A stretch of DNA of 64,000 nt from Channa striata (Eukaryota; Chordata; Actinopteri; Anabantiformes; Channidae): positions 9,799,501-9,863,500 of the forward strand of contig CM065184.1 of NCBI GenBank assembly GCA_033026295.1, in the 5' to 3' direction. The notes under the pieces are model-generated. The model was not told the origin of the DNA and did no database searches. It worked only from the letters and a program-made list of their open reading frames with translations. The position numbers and the translations under genes are program-made. Positions within the stretch are counted from its first letter, which is position 1. Every line of letters starts with the position of its first letter. This document shows, one piece after another, positions 11,552 to 23,961 of the stretch.

Positions 11552-13681
11552 ATGCTTCCGAGCCCGGTCATAACTTCTTCCAACACGCCCTTTTCTGTGA
11601 AGGATATTCTGAAGTTGGAGTTGCAGCAACAGTCTCAGCAGCACCAGCTCCAGTTTATCTCCTGCCTCGGTCTCTCCGGTGCGCTGTCGCCGCCCGGAGC
11701 TTTCCCCAAGAAACCGTTCCGTTCTCGGTCACCTCCCTCCTGCATGTTGGCCGGTCGAGACAGTCCCAGTCCCATCAGTTCCGGCCTGTCGGAGAGCGAA
11801 GAGAAGATGTCGTATCTCGGGACACTGACGATACCGGACCGACTGGCGGAGTCCAGTCTGTCGGTGGAGCTGTTCAGCAGCGCGGCGCAAAACTCTGCAG
11901 AACTCGGGCTGGAGACGGAGCAGGAAGACCAGGAAATGAGTGAGTTTAATAATAATATAATATAATATAATATAATATAATATAATATAATATAATATAA
12001 TATAATATAATATAAATACATAAGAACTTTGATGAAGTGATGAACGTTGTTGTTTTATTGTTTAATAACAATTATACGTTCATTAAAGCTAATATATTTG
12101 CATATGTAGCAAAAAAGGGACTTTTTGTGGAATTATACATCTCAGTTCTAATGCGAACTGGATATAGATTTAATTTCTTGACTCATGTGTAAATGACTTT
12201 CAAACGACTTTATCAGATGCACATATAGTAAATTTGTCCTCAGTCCACCGAAGTGACTTTGGTTATTAATATATCTATACGTCTATTACCGTTTAACTGC
12301 TTTAATATTGTGGATGAATGTTATTCTTCTTAACGTGTCTTTCAATATCTTGTTAAGCGCTATACAAACATAATTTAATTAGAAATGAAATATATTAAAT
12401 CTCCAGATGTGCAGAACAATAATAATAGAAACCTTGCACATTGGACGTCCATAAAGAAACAAACACTCTGGACTGGACATTAGGTGCCAGAAATTTATTG
12501 TTGTAGGCGACACAAAAGCCTGCGGGCATTTAAGTTCTGTTTACATAGTTGTTGATTTATGTATTTTTGAACAGTCCATTTAAATCGCTGAAAAGAAATA
12601 TATAAAAGAATCCGACAATTACAATTAGAAATGAGTCTGCTTTTATTCGTTACAGAAATCGTTTTGCACAGAAATCTTTACATAAATCCTACAATATTGT
12701 GTGAATGTTTAAAGAAGTGTAAGCTCAGGAATTATTTGGCAAATATGAAATTTCAGGAATTCTTTTCTCACAGAAAATTGCTGGCAAAGCAAGTACAAAA
12801 CCTTTACGCATTTAGACAAAGCAGGACAACTTTATACAATTCAAGCACAGAGACAATTCAGAAAGCTTGAAATATGTTTACATAATGAACGTTTGATTTA
12901 GAAAAACTGTAGCATTTTCAGAAAATTATACAATAAAATGACATCATGAATTCACAGAGAATTTGATTTAGACATGCGTCAATACAGCATATGATTACTT
13001 TTAGCTCTGAGGTAAAAGTGTCTTGTCCGCGCAGAGACCTGCGGTGCGCTGCGGGGTGAGGCTGAAGATCCAGAATCGGACAAGTCCTCCAACAAGCAGC
13101 AGAGGACCAGGAGGAAACCCCGAGTCCTCTTCTCCCAGGCCCAGGTGTTCGAGCTGGAGCGGCGCTTCAAACAGCAGCGGTACCTGTCTGCCCCGGAGAG
13201 AGAGCACCTGGCCAGCTCCCTCAAACTCACCTCCACGCAGGTCAAAATCTGGTTCCAGAACAGGAGGTACAAGTGCAAGAGGCAGAGGCAGGACAAGAGC
13301 CTGGAGATGGCGGGACATCACCATCACCACCCACCGCCGCCCCCCAGGAGGGTGGCCGTGCCAGTGCTGGTCAGGGACGGGAGGCCCTGTCTGGCCGGAT
13401 CCCAGAACTACAACCCTCCGTACACAGTCGGAGCTCCCACTGTGGCCACAGCCTACAGCTACAACGGCTATCCGGCCTACAGCTACAACAACTCGGTGTA
13501 CAGCAACACCTACTCTTGTACTTATTCCAGCCTGCCCGCTCTTCCTCCCAATAACACCAATGCTAATGCATTCATGAACATGAATTTAGGAAGCCTTGGT
13601 GCACAGACACAGAGCCAGGCTCCCCAGGGACCAGTGGTTACACCCTGTCAAGGAACTCTGCAGGGCATCCGGGCATGGTAA
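11552..13681 (+). CDS. nkx2.3: Homeobox transcription factor Nkx2.3
   Basis: NK4/tinman-class DNA-binding regulator, known in vertebrates for pharyngeal endoderm, gut mesenchyme and spleen development. It has two coding exons, 11552-11939 (donor GTGAGT) and 13035-13681, joining to 344 residues. The TN/tinman motif TPFSVKDILKLE is at residues 12-23. The homeodomain, about residues 155-214, runs from RRKPRVLF to KCKRQRQ, with the NK2-class tyrosine in NRRYKCK (position 54). A short GHHHHHPPPPP run follows. The NK2-specific domain VAVPVLVRDGRPC comes next, then a Tyr/Asn/Ser-rich tail and the terminal GIRAW typical of the Nkx2.3/2.5 group. The ATG chosen starts directly before the TN motif; upstream in-frame sequence lacks another ATG. 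A pentanucleotide microsatellite begins 16 bases past the donor. Nkx2.5 and Nkx2.7 are alternatives, but the tail and the got1/slc25a28 neighbours favour Nkx2.3. Confidence 0.94.
11956..12015. repeat. (TATAA)12 microsatellite in nkx2.3 intron
   Basis: Twelve perfect TATAA units start 16 bases after the exon 1/intron boundary. The rest of the roughly 1.1 kb intron shows no other feature. Confidence 0.97.
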
Positions 13682-14001
13682 CGCGGTGTTTACGCACAAC
13701 AATTGGGAGAGACTTCACTGGGACTCAAGCACGGAAACCTGATGAACTAATGCCAAAGGAGCACAGAATGTGTAACAGAGAGCACAATACAGCACAGTGA
13801 CAAACAACATGCGCATTTTCTGAGCCACAATGTTCAAAGAACGTGTTGAAACTGCTGTGCGCAAACGGACTTGACCAGGTTCAGAATGGACGTGATGTGG
13901 GACTAAACTGAAATGAAAGCGCAAGGACACAACGGCTGCAGGACATGTTAAAGGACACTTCCAATCAAACATACACTTTTTATGCATAAGGTATACCCCA
14001 A

Positions 14002-14059
14002 AATAAATGATTTATTGGCTTATAGGCACGTTCAATTAGACCCATGTAATAAAAATAAA
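14002..14059 (+). terminator. nkx2.3 polyadenylation signals
   Basis: AATAAA hexamers lie at 14002-14007, 14048-14053 and 14054-14059, about 320-380 bases after the nkx2.3 stop and ahead of a GT/T-rich stretch. Use is inferred from position. Confidence 0.6.
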
Positions 14060-15404
14060 GGATTGTGTTTTCTTTGTTTGTTTTCAGTGTGACTTGTATC
14101 GGCCACAGTATTTTTTTCTTCTTATATTAAGCGACAATGAAATGAGCGTCGCCGACGCTTATGGGGCCGTTTTTACGCAGAGGTTACAAGAACATAATGA
14201 CAAAAATATCACAAAGACGAACTTAAAAAATATATAAAATACTGTGGTGTTTTTCTATTAAAACAAATGGAACTCCAGGACCTACAGAAATACACTGAAA
14301 CCATACATCAATGTTTTAAAATCAAAGGTTTTAAGGTCCAGGGAGACTTTTCGCGTCTTGTTTAGAAGCAGGTCTCAGTGCATTAATGCAGCATCCATGT
14401 GTATTTGAATAGAAGCGTGTTTAATCTGTAATCTCTACTAAAGCCAAACTAGCATTTTTCCCCCCTATGTGAAAGCTCGTAGAAGAGTTTGGTCTGAGAC
14501 AAGAACCAGAAACAGAGAGAATTTAGAGGCGAGCTAATGTCCGGTCAGGATTCACAGATGGACATTAACCAGACAGTCAGGACGCCCGGGAAGCACCGAG
14601 CGAAGAAACTCCCAGAAACTCTGAGTGATAAATATAGTTGGAAAATTTTGCATGGACGACTTTAAAATGTCGTCATTTCCAGTAAATAAATAAATCACTT
14701 TTCATATCAGAAATACTTAATTTGTGAGGTAAACCTTTAAAACAAAGAGACGAATACAGAAAATCCTGCAAAAGAATTAACTTCATGAAGGCGATAACAT
14801 CTAGTTTTTTAATAGTAAACAATATGTAAAATCCACAAATCTCTAAACCAGTTTCAACAAAAAAACAAGCATTTTAAACTTTATGGAGATTCTATTGCAG
14901 AGCTTTTTGCAATGATACACTCCAAATAAGAGTGCGCAACTACTTTATCTGATCAAGTTCACATAATTTGTCTTGAGCATCTTAAAGTCATACAGTGAAT
15001 ATGAACGAATGATATTTATATTACTCAAAAATGTTTCTCTTGTGCAAATCAGACACATGCTTCAGTATTTTTTCAATGTAGGTGCACATAATAATAATAA
15101 TACACTTCTAATTGAGCGTAATTACGCATTTTTTTTCAACTCGTTCACACTCGAGGGCACACACACACACACACACCTTCACCTGGCAGACATTGTCAAT
15201 GGAGATGAATGGCAACGTAAACAGAGAGTTTGTCTCCTGTGGTAACCTCGCTGGCCACTTCCCCTGGCTCCTCCACTGCCGGTGGGACATACCTGGTGTC
15301 AGCTCTAAGTGCTGCACAGTCACTAGTGTAAATAGAGCTGGCGACAGGACGGCGATGCCTGAGGACGCGGCCGGGCCACTGCTGCTTTGACAGGCGCTGC
15401 GATC

Positions 15405-15430
15405 GCTATCTTGGGGCTTCCAAAGATAGC
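15405..15430. promoter_or_regulatory. Inverted pair of GATA sites
   Basis: GCTATCTT (15405-15412) and AAGATAGC (15423-15430) form an 8-base inverted repeat 10 bases apart, giving two WGATAR sites on opposite strands inside a GC-richer block 1.4 kb upstream of nkx3.3. Function is inferred only. Confidence 0.35.
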
Positions 15431-16497
15431 AGCTCTGCTCATCGCTGCGCAAGGCGTGGAGTTTCCCAAAACAAACTCTCCAATGGCAACCACTCAAGGA
15501 GCTCACGAAAGAAGCGAGGCCCAAATATAGTGAAGGAGAAGTGCGCGGATGAGCCGGAGTAAAGCCTGGTCCATTAAGGTGGCGCTGCGACGCGCCAGCA
15601 GGGCATCAGGTGGACGTGGACAAGTTTAGACCAAACGCAACGTGTCCTTAGCCTTCTTTTCATTTTATTCTAGAAGTTTTATGTATTTGTGTTATGGCTA
15701 AACAAAATTGTATTGAGCTGATAAACCATGAAGACCAAGATGATCATAATACACAGTAATAATGTGTAGCCTGTGTGAAAAATTCCTCTATGGTTTTGAT
15801 GAATTAAAACTTTAATTTTTTTGATGACAGCAAATTTTATGCAAAAAAAAAAAAAACACATAAATGTTTTTTTGTTGTTGTTGTTTGTTTGTTTTTTTAC
15901 ACATCGGAGCTGATTTGCAAAGATCTCCCAGTTTTTTCAAGGAGGAGGCAGATCCGTGGATCTGTCATCACGTTTCCTGCTGATTGTGATGGGTCGGACA
16001 GGGGGGCTGGTCCACACGCTGTTATCCCGTTTTTTACGCGCCTTCATCTCGGAAACCGTTGTGCCCACAGGGCGGCGCTACTCACCAGTTTGAGTAAGAA
16101 AGTTCGGCGTGTGTTTAAAGCGATGAACTTCATCCATGGTCAGTGAAGTTTCTGTTGGAGTGTAATGACATCACCTCCGCCGGGGTGTAAATCATGGTTA
16201 GAGCCCACCTGAAGTGGCGGAGATGTTGTGTAACTACAGTCTCACAAAGTCTGTACTGAGCTGATTTTTATGCATGCTTACATTTTTTTTTTTGCATTAA
16301 AAATATTTTAGTATAATGTGCATATTTGATTTTATAGCAGAAACTTGTTACTGTAGCCTGAACGTCTCTTATTGACTCTGGCACATTTAGACCAATTGTA
16401 TTGTATGTTGAGGTATGATCCATCTGAGGTATGAAACTAAAATCAACCACTTTACCAACGTGTCTTCGGAGCAGAGCAAACGGAGCAGCGTAGAGAT

Positions 16498-16518
16498 GGG
16501 CGGGTTCGGAGGCGGGAC
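16498..16518 (+). promoter_or_regulatory. GC boxes, candidate nkx3.3 promoter
   Basis: GGGCGGG (16498-16504) and a second GGCGGGAC (16511-16518) lie about 260-280 bases upstream of the nkx3.3 ATG. A short CAG/CTG run and a 5' UTR-like stretch follow. No TATA box was seen. Assignment is by position. Confidence 0.35.
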
Positions 16519-16776
16519 CAGGCAGAGAGAGCAGCCTATCAGAGGTGCAGCAGCTGCTGCTGCTGCTGCTGAGACTATTGTAGGAGAGTCGACAGCTCCT
16601 GATGTGGGCTGTTCATTAGCAGACCGGACTTACTTTACAATTACATTAGAGCAATTAAATAGACGAGGGAAAATATCGAATTAGTGAGGACTGCTGCTTC
16701 CGAGGGGCTGATCTCTTGATGCCTCCTAATAAATCCCGTGCGAGCGTGAGGAAGCATCCGTGCTCTTGTTTTAATC

Positions 16777-18064
16777 ATGACTTTAAGTTTCTCCTCCTTC
16801 TCCATCAAAGACATTCTCACCAGACGTGATGGACAGACTGGCACCAGGCGCTCAGCACCGACCATCAACATCTGCACCGGTCGTAGTAACAGGACAGGCC
16901 TCGATCTGTCCCAGCAAGACGCGGGGGGACACCGCATCCTTTCCAGGACACTTCCTGCTGATTTTAGGTTGTCTGTCGGAGACCTCCGGTCCGATATCCA
17001 CCGTGAGGAGGCAGCGGGAGAAGAAACAGGGCACAGAGGACGTGAGTTTATCTTTATTAGTTTCCATGTGGATTTACTCTGCAAAAAATACAAGATTTCT
17101 TTACACATTTAGATATTCACCTTCAAGCAAAATAAGATAAATTAAATATCAGAGTTTAAGAATAAAATTAAACACTAAACATTTTTGTTATCTCTTGTAT
17201 CTTTGCATCTTGAAATAAAGAATACATTCTCAAAAGATAAATACTTAAAAAAGTGTATTTGTATTTATATTTTCCAACTACAACTATCATTTGTTATTTG
17301 CTATTTCTTCACTTAGGACCAAAACCAAAATGAAAAACCAAAAATGTGGAACCTGAGATTTTTTGCTCAAATCATGGCTGTTAATTTAGGGAAAAAATTA
17401 GGGATTTTTTTTTTTTTTTTTTTTTACATAATAACACCTGACTTTCTGCCTGTGTTCAGAGATAAGACAAGACAATTCCTTGGCCAGTGAAAGCGCCTTG
17501 GCTTTACTTTTAACCACTTTGACTGAGGTAAAGCATCTAATTTCACTGCCTTTCTTTGCCACAGATCAACAACCACAGTGTGCGGTGCAGAGGAAAAACG
17601 AAGCGGACGATGAGGACAGATACCCGCGGGACCGAGAGACGCTCAGCTGCTCCTTGGACGCGCAGCAGTCCAGGCCCGGTACCAAGAAGCGCTCCAGGGC
17701 GGCCTTCTCTCACGCACAGGTCTACGAGCTGGAGCGGCGCTTCAGCGCGCAGCGGTACCTGTCCGGTCCCGAACGGGCTGATCTGGCCGGAGCGCTGAAG
17801 CTCACAGAGACCCAGGTCAAAATCTGGTTCCAGAACCGGAGATATAAAACCAAACGCCGTCAGATGGCGGCCGAGCTGGTGACGTGCGGTTCTCCAAAGA
17901 AAGTGGCAGTGAAAGTGCTTGTGAGGGACAATCCAAACTATTACTGGAATGGAGTACACATCCCCGGGACTGGGCCACTGTGCCAGGCCCACCAGTACCA
18001 GCCGTACTTGCATTATCACTATCAGCCCTGGAGCATGAGCATGTCGTGCAGAGGGATGCTCTGA
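16777..18064 (+). CDS. nkx3.3: NK3/bagpipe-class homeobox factor Nkx3.3
   Basis: Sequence-specific transcription factor of the bagpipe class. It has two coding exons, 16777-17041 (donor GTGAGT) and 17565-18064, joining to 254 residues. The N-terminal repressor-type motif FSSFSIKDILTRR spans residues 4-16. The homeodomain, about residues 129-188, runs from KKRSRAAFSHAQVYELERRF to NRRYKTKRRQ. The RAAFSHAQV, LTETQVKIW and NRRYKTKR words are typical of NK3 rather than NK2 proteins. KKVAVKVLVRD follows, as in Nkx3.2. The sequence around the N-terminus and tail fits neither Nkx3.1 nor Nkx3.2 as I know them. The position beside nkx2.3 points to the third paralogue, nkx3.3, kept in fishes and lost in mammals. 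A 21-T run sits in the intron. Misassignment to a divergent nkx3.2 copy is the main alternative. Confidence 0.82.
17405..17425. repeat. Poly(T) tract in nkx3.3 intron
   Basis: Run of 21 T residues about 140 bases before the exon 2 acceptor. Confidence 0.95.
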
Positions 18065-18414
18065 AGCTTTGGAGGTCCAGTGACTTCAGCAAACGACCTG
18101 CCACTTAAAATACTTTCTAGCCTTCAGCCCTCAGTCAGTGGATGGTGCATCATCGTCTTTTTATGGATAAAAAAAACCTTAACTGACTCATTTCACTCTG
18201 CTTTTTAAAAGGATTGAACAACAGTTTTTTTTTTTTTTATGAAAATAGACAGATTTGCAGTTTGGGTTATTGTTGATCTCAGAATAGGAGGCAGTCTCCT
18301 TTTTTCACTTTTTAGACAGTTATTTAGGATTTAAAGGCACAATGTCTGTAACCAGGACTTGCTTAGTTTAGAGATGGTCCTATTTTTTGTTATAATGGAG
18401 GGGGAATAAATAAG

Positions 18415-18436
18415 CTATACATAAACCAGTAATAAA
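18415..18436 (+). terminator. nkx3.3 polyadenylation signals
   Basis: AATAAA hexamers at 18415-18420 and 18431-18436, about 350 bases after the nkx3.3 stop. Use is inferred. Confidence 0.5.
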
Positions 18437-19930
18437 CGTCACCCTTTGTTGAGGGTAAATTGTGAAGCTGCGTTGAGCCTATGAGTTGATTGGAGTGTTT
18501 CTGTGTGAAGAAATCTTAGCATTTCAGACAAACAGTTTAGCACATTAAATTTATAGAGGAAAAAAATCGTAAAGCTCTTTTTTTACTGATCAGCTTGGTA
18601 GTTTTGTCATAATTTTATCTTCAATTGATTTCATTTAACCAAATATTTAAGACAAAAGTGCTACTGGCCTGTAATTGCTGGGAAAGTTTTTTTAAAAAAA
18701 ACATTTTGTAGATATTGTTTCCAAGAAGAAAATATATAGTTTAGAATTTGAATAAGTTGTCAAACGAGCACCCAGTTGATTTAATGTTTTGTTCATTGGC
18801 ACAATTAATTTAAAGTTATCGTTTTCTAAATATGTTACATCAGGTGACTTGCAGCGACTGCCAATAACTGTCCACTTGAAGCTAAAAGACAGAGCGGAAA
18901 GGAATCCTGAATTTATACAAAGCCAAGGAGAGAAAGTAGCTTATCTTAACTTGGAAGAAACATTACAGAAGCTCTGACATTTTTAGTAGGCATTTATTTT
19001 ATTTATGGGACTTCATTATTGATTACGAAAGGCAACATAACACCTGTGAGAACACATTCTTTATTCGAGGTTTATGGCTCTTTATGTCTGTCCTTGTGTG
19101 TATATGAAATTCCTCATTCCTTTTTGAAGTGACATATTAAAAGCAAGAAGATAATGTGACGTAGGTTCAACACGACCACATGCAAGAAAACTGATTATTA
19201 CCCATAACTTACACCTTTCTTGACTCACTTAAAGCACATTGACAAGGTGAGCGTTTAGTGTTGTTTTTAAAGAGGTGTGCGGTGTAAGTGTGTGAAGAGT
19301 CCTGAGCGGGCCTACTCTCCGCTGTGCGCTGCATGAGTCAGAGAGGGCCAATAGACCGTGGAGATGTTGCACCATCCAGCCAAGCTGCACAAGACAGCAC
19401 ACATTAATCATGCTTACTGAAAAGACTACACCCTCATCCCCAAAGAACATACACAATGGTCACACTTGATAGGAAAATAAAAAACACAATTCTTAAATGA
19501 GGTGACTAGTGTTTTGGCAGAGTTCTTAACTGATTCTACTGTCAGTTGGCAACAACTGCCAGAACAGGGATAAATGGAGCCTGCAGGTTGCTGGGGAGGG
19601 CAGAGCACAGGGGCCCCCCCATTGGCCTTAAGTACTGCAAATAAACCGATAAGAGAAGTTTCCTATATGGCTAGAAATCCAAAAACTGTCTATATTATAT
19701 TTGTGCAAAATGTTCGGTGACATCAGTCTGACATCAAAGCAAGTAGTGTCCTGTCTATATCTAGACAAAAAATATTAGCGCATTACAATTTAAGAGCAAT
19801 AAAGACATGTAATCTAAGATAGGTGCTTGAGCTTCCCTGTTCCCACAACAAGCGACTTGGGCAGATAGCATCACCTTGTGCCAAACATCTGGCACCAGCC
19901 CAAACCTCATTTGTCTGTTATATCAAAACA

Positions 19931-19953
19931 CCACTTGAAGCTGCTCTAAGTGG
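19931..19953. promoter_or_regulatory. Inverted pair of NK2-type binding sites
   Basis: CCACTTGA (19931-19938; reverse complement TCAAGTGG, a full match to the NK-element consensus TNAAGTGG) is followed 7 bases later by CTAAGTGG (19946-19953; the AAGTGG core). A GATA word (AGATAG) lies about 115 bases upstream. Located 1.9 kb downstream of nkx3.3. Binding is inferred. Confidence 0.35.
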
Positions 19954-22900
19954 TTGGCATTGCAAGCTACGGGTAGGAATAACACGTCTCCTCTTGACTG
20001 TACAATTTTGGGTCACAGAGGCACCATTGAGTCTAATTATGCTTTATTCACTCAGGGTGTATTTGCTATTCAAGACTTTTAGATGACTAAGACCCTGCAA
20101 CGGAAAAAAGTAATGGAATTACATTGTGGCTTCATGGTATGCTACTTTCTATGAGCTCTGATTATTCACATTGTGCTGGTGAATTGTTGCTCTTGTAATT
20201 GCTGTCTGCCGCGACTAGATCAGATATTTTTCTACGCCCAGCCTGCAATGTCACATTAAAGTAAATTTCCAAAGAGACCAGAGAAAGAGGCTAATTGAAA
20301 AATTGAAGGTTTAACAACTCAGGATGATCTGGATGGATTTGAGATGAAGCAGGTTGGAAGACAAGCCGACATACTGATCTAAAACCCCTTTAACTGAATT
20401 AAAACCTAAAGGTGAATGCAACTTAATCACCGTTCTTTGCTTAAAACAACTGTGCTCAAATTTAGCCAAAATGTTCAGCATAGACAGGTTGGATGATTTC
20501 TAAAATAATTTTAGCATTTGGTTTTGTATTTTCTTCAAACTAACTGGGAGTTTGCTTAAGATCTGTATTATCCTCTGACTAATGAACCTGATTTTTTTGC
20601 TGACAACGTCTGTTGCTCCATAGTGAAAGATCTCAGCAACTATATGATGACTGGACATGAAATATTGTTAACATGTTCTACACAGTAAAAATCCCTCTAC
20701 AGGGAAACCAAGGAGTGATTATGGACACAGCTTGCTTCTTAAATCAGCAGCCGTGGTCCATTATCGTGCTCATTTATCACTGGAAAAGTCTCAGCACTCA
20801 AACACATTGCTGGCATAAGGGACAACACATTAAATACATAACCTAATACTCTCTGAGCATTGCTTAATTACCACTGAATGAATTTCAGGTTATAGGTCAG
20901 TTCTTAGCTCGTTTTCTAGCAGGGAATGTGCTCCGACCTGAAGGACACTGAGCGATCAAGCATTACCTGCAGCCTGTGCATATATAAGTACAGTAATGCT
21001 CAAGTATGTAAACATTTTGTGTCGTGTTATTTATGTGCTTCTCTATGAATAGATTCATAAAGCAGGGGAGAACCGATAAAAAGAGACAGACAGTAGAGCA
21101 GAAGAACATGTTTGTCTACCTCACTGGTAGTATCAAGAAAAACATAATTGGCAGATTTAAATAGGACTTTTTAATGCCAGTGGAAACAAGTAATTTCCTG
21201 TTGCCTTTTATGTTGCTGCAGATTTCTCAGCTGGGAGGAATGTGTTGAGGGTGGGGCTGAGGTACAGTGAGCAAGACAGGAATGACAGTCCTCACCTAAT
21301 CCACGCTTGGCTGCACTTTTAAGATACAGATCTATTGATGGACAATTCTCACAGGGATCATGAAAAGCAATTACAAATGCATTTCCGATGCTCTTTTTGT
21401 TACCAGAATCATTTTCTCGAGGGCCTTGTGGACTTAAACAATTATCACCTTCACGTAACGGCTGCTGGCACTAAGACCTAATCGCATGAATAGAGCTAAA
21501 GCTCATGTGAAAACAAGACTGGGCGAGGTTTCCCTGTCAATAACAACAACGAGACAGCAACCAAATGTTTGGCTTTGGGATAATAATGGAGCGGTAGTTT
21601 GTGTTGTGCCGCTGTTAATGTGTTGGCCCTCAGCAGACACAGGGCAGGACTCAGGAAAGAGAGAGGTCATTGTTAATACCTCTGTCCAAAGACAGATCTG
21701 TTTCTCTTTGAGCTGATCTCTCTCTCTGTCTCTCACACACACACATACACACAAACATGCACACATACTGCAAATAATCCCACCCAGAGGACTCTTCGGG
21801 CCTGTTCCAGAAACTATTAGCAGATAGCATCAGCGCATGTAGGAATGTAAACATTTACAGTAAAACTATAAGACTTCAGCTACCCCAGGGAAAGACACAT
21901 CCATCATAGAGCAACCACATCAGCATTCACAAACCCCCTGGTTTCAAACAGGAATTAGATATCACACCTTTGCATTTGAATGTTTCTGTGCAATCAGCCC
22001 GCATTGTTCTGCTGGATGCGTCGGTAATTTTGTTGTTTTGTGATCAGGCTGCAGGGTTGATTTCATAAAACCATATTAACAAAATGAAAGCATTTGATGA
22101 AAAGTCGAGCTTTGAGAGGTGAGGAAAGAAGAGAACCCTGCAGAATTTTGCATGCAAAGAAACGCAATGATCCCAGTCTGGGTTTGTAAGAGCAGGAGCA
22201 GGGGTCACGACAAGGATTAGAAAAGGACAGAGAGATGAGCCCACCCAGAACTTACAAGGACCAGGCTCGTTTTTTTGGGAAGTCTTGTCTACACGCTGTG
22301 TCTGTTTATCTGTGTTTGTCCATTAGGAGCTGAAGCAGGGACGAGAGGTCGAGTGCATTTGGAGGCAGATTAAGGAAAAGCATAAAGGTAATGGTCACAT
22401 GGGAGTGGAAAGCAAAACGAAAAGGGCCATTTGATGGCGAATGCTTATTTGTTCTTCTTCGCTGTTTGTGTCGGTTTACAATTATTTCTACGCTGCATTT
22501 CAAACTATTAATAAAACACAAGCAAAAAAAATCTTGAATTTAAACTAAACATGTTAAAATCATTTAGAAAAAAAATACAGGAAAAAGCAAACAAGAGTAT
22601 GTGCATGTGCAGAAGGGTTTTCGACTGTGCTCGTCTGTCCTTAGATGGATAAGAAGACATACAAGCTGCTACATTTCCTTCCTCTGACTCCTCTCTGCTC
22701 TCATGTCTCCCACACACATGCTCAGACAGACACACACTCCTCCAGAGCCGGTTGGAAGAATCCAAATGTTTAATTAGTGGTGATAAACACAGACAAGGAA
22801 CGCATTGAAGCAGCTCTGACACACAGTGAGACGCCTCCTATCAGTGGCCTGATAAAGAAGCTACTCGGGCCCCACTTATGGCCTCTCAAAGTTCCAGCCT

Positions 22901-23926
22901 CCTCATGTTCTTCATGCTTTAAACCTCCAGTCAAGGAGTCTCATCGCTGCTGTGAAACAGGAAATATTCTAACAATCGTAAACTTCTCACAGTCCAGGTG
23001 TCAACTAAAGCTGCTCCTTCCACTTACTCACACTTTAGATTTACCCCTTGGAGCTTTTTTTGCTTTCTCTCTAACATACAGTATCTTCCACCTTATGTCC
23101 TTTTGAGCATAATATTTTTTGTCTTGTAGACTTAATTTTCTCTTTTTTTGAGCTTATGTTTAACTGAATGGTACAGGTCAGGACAGAGAGTCAGGGAAGA
23201 AAGTAAATCCTTCATCTCTGCATCAACATCCTTTCTGAAGGAAATCTTCACCTGGACTGTTACAACAATTTTGCACAACAAAATGAAGTAAATTATAATC
23301 AAGCACGTTCAATAAAGTACCAACATTGATGAAATTTATTTTGGCTTCAATATAAATCACAGCTGATGATGCCAGACAAGCTAATAATGAAAACTTTTGA
23401 ATCGGTACGAATGCTTGCAGTGGATAAATTAAAGGCTCATGGTTTTTTGCCAGACCAGTTTGTGCTGACTAGAGCTTGGAGGCATAGCAGTTAAGCTTAT
23501 TTGACAGGAAGGAAAGAGCAGATTTCTTTTCAAGATCAAGTTCAAAGGGCAGGAGGCCTGTTTCTTCCTCAGTGTCCCTGACTGCACCTGTGTTTCTTTG
23601 GCACACACACATCCACAAGCAAGGAGTCTTGTCCACACCGCTGACAGACAACTTTAGATTTGGTCCCCAGCCTTGGAATGAGTTTGTCTAGCACTTTCTC
23701 ACATGCTGTAATTTCTCTGAGGGAGTGTGTGTCTTAAGTTGCAGTTGTGCCTCCCTAGTGTGTCTGTAAGGAGATTTTGTGACCTCGCTTGTCTTTTGTC
23801 ACAGCGTGTGACACCGGTGGAACTGCAGAGGAGAGAAAGTGCTGCACACCTGCAATCATCTGTAACAATGCATGGGTTGATCAGACCCAGCTAATGCTTC
23901 CCCCGCAAAGGCCCAAGGCATAAAAA

Positions 23927-23961
23927 GTGTGTGTGTTCGTGTGTGTGTGTGTTTGTGTGTA
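23927..23961. repeat. Imperfect (GT)n microsatellite
   Basis: GT run with a few interruptions. Confidence 0.9.

Larger units (their letters stand above)
13682..16776. other. nkx2.3 3' UTR and nkx2.3-nkx3.3 intergenic (3.1 kb)
   Basis: It contains the nkx2.3 3' UTR with polyadenylation signals near 14.0 kb, a (CA)10 run at 15158-15177, a GC-richer block from about 15.24 to 15.62 kb with an inverted pair of GATA words, and a GC-box segment near 16.5 kb probably belonging to the nkx3.3 promoter. No further coding exon was found. Confidence 0.6.

Noticed and set aside
16546..16572. CAG/CTG run as a coding polyglutamine or polyalanine
   Set aside because: It lies upstream of the nkx3.3 start codon in the probable promoter/5' UTR.
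17543..18104. Open frames antisense to nkx3.3 exon 2
   Set aside because: They mirror a GC-rich conserved exon; this is the usual shadow effect.
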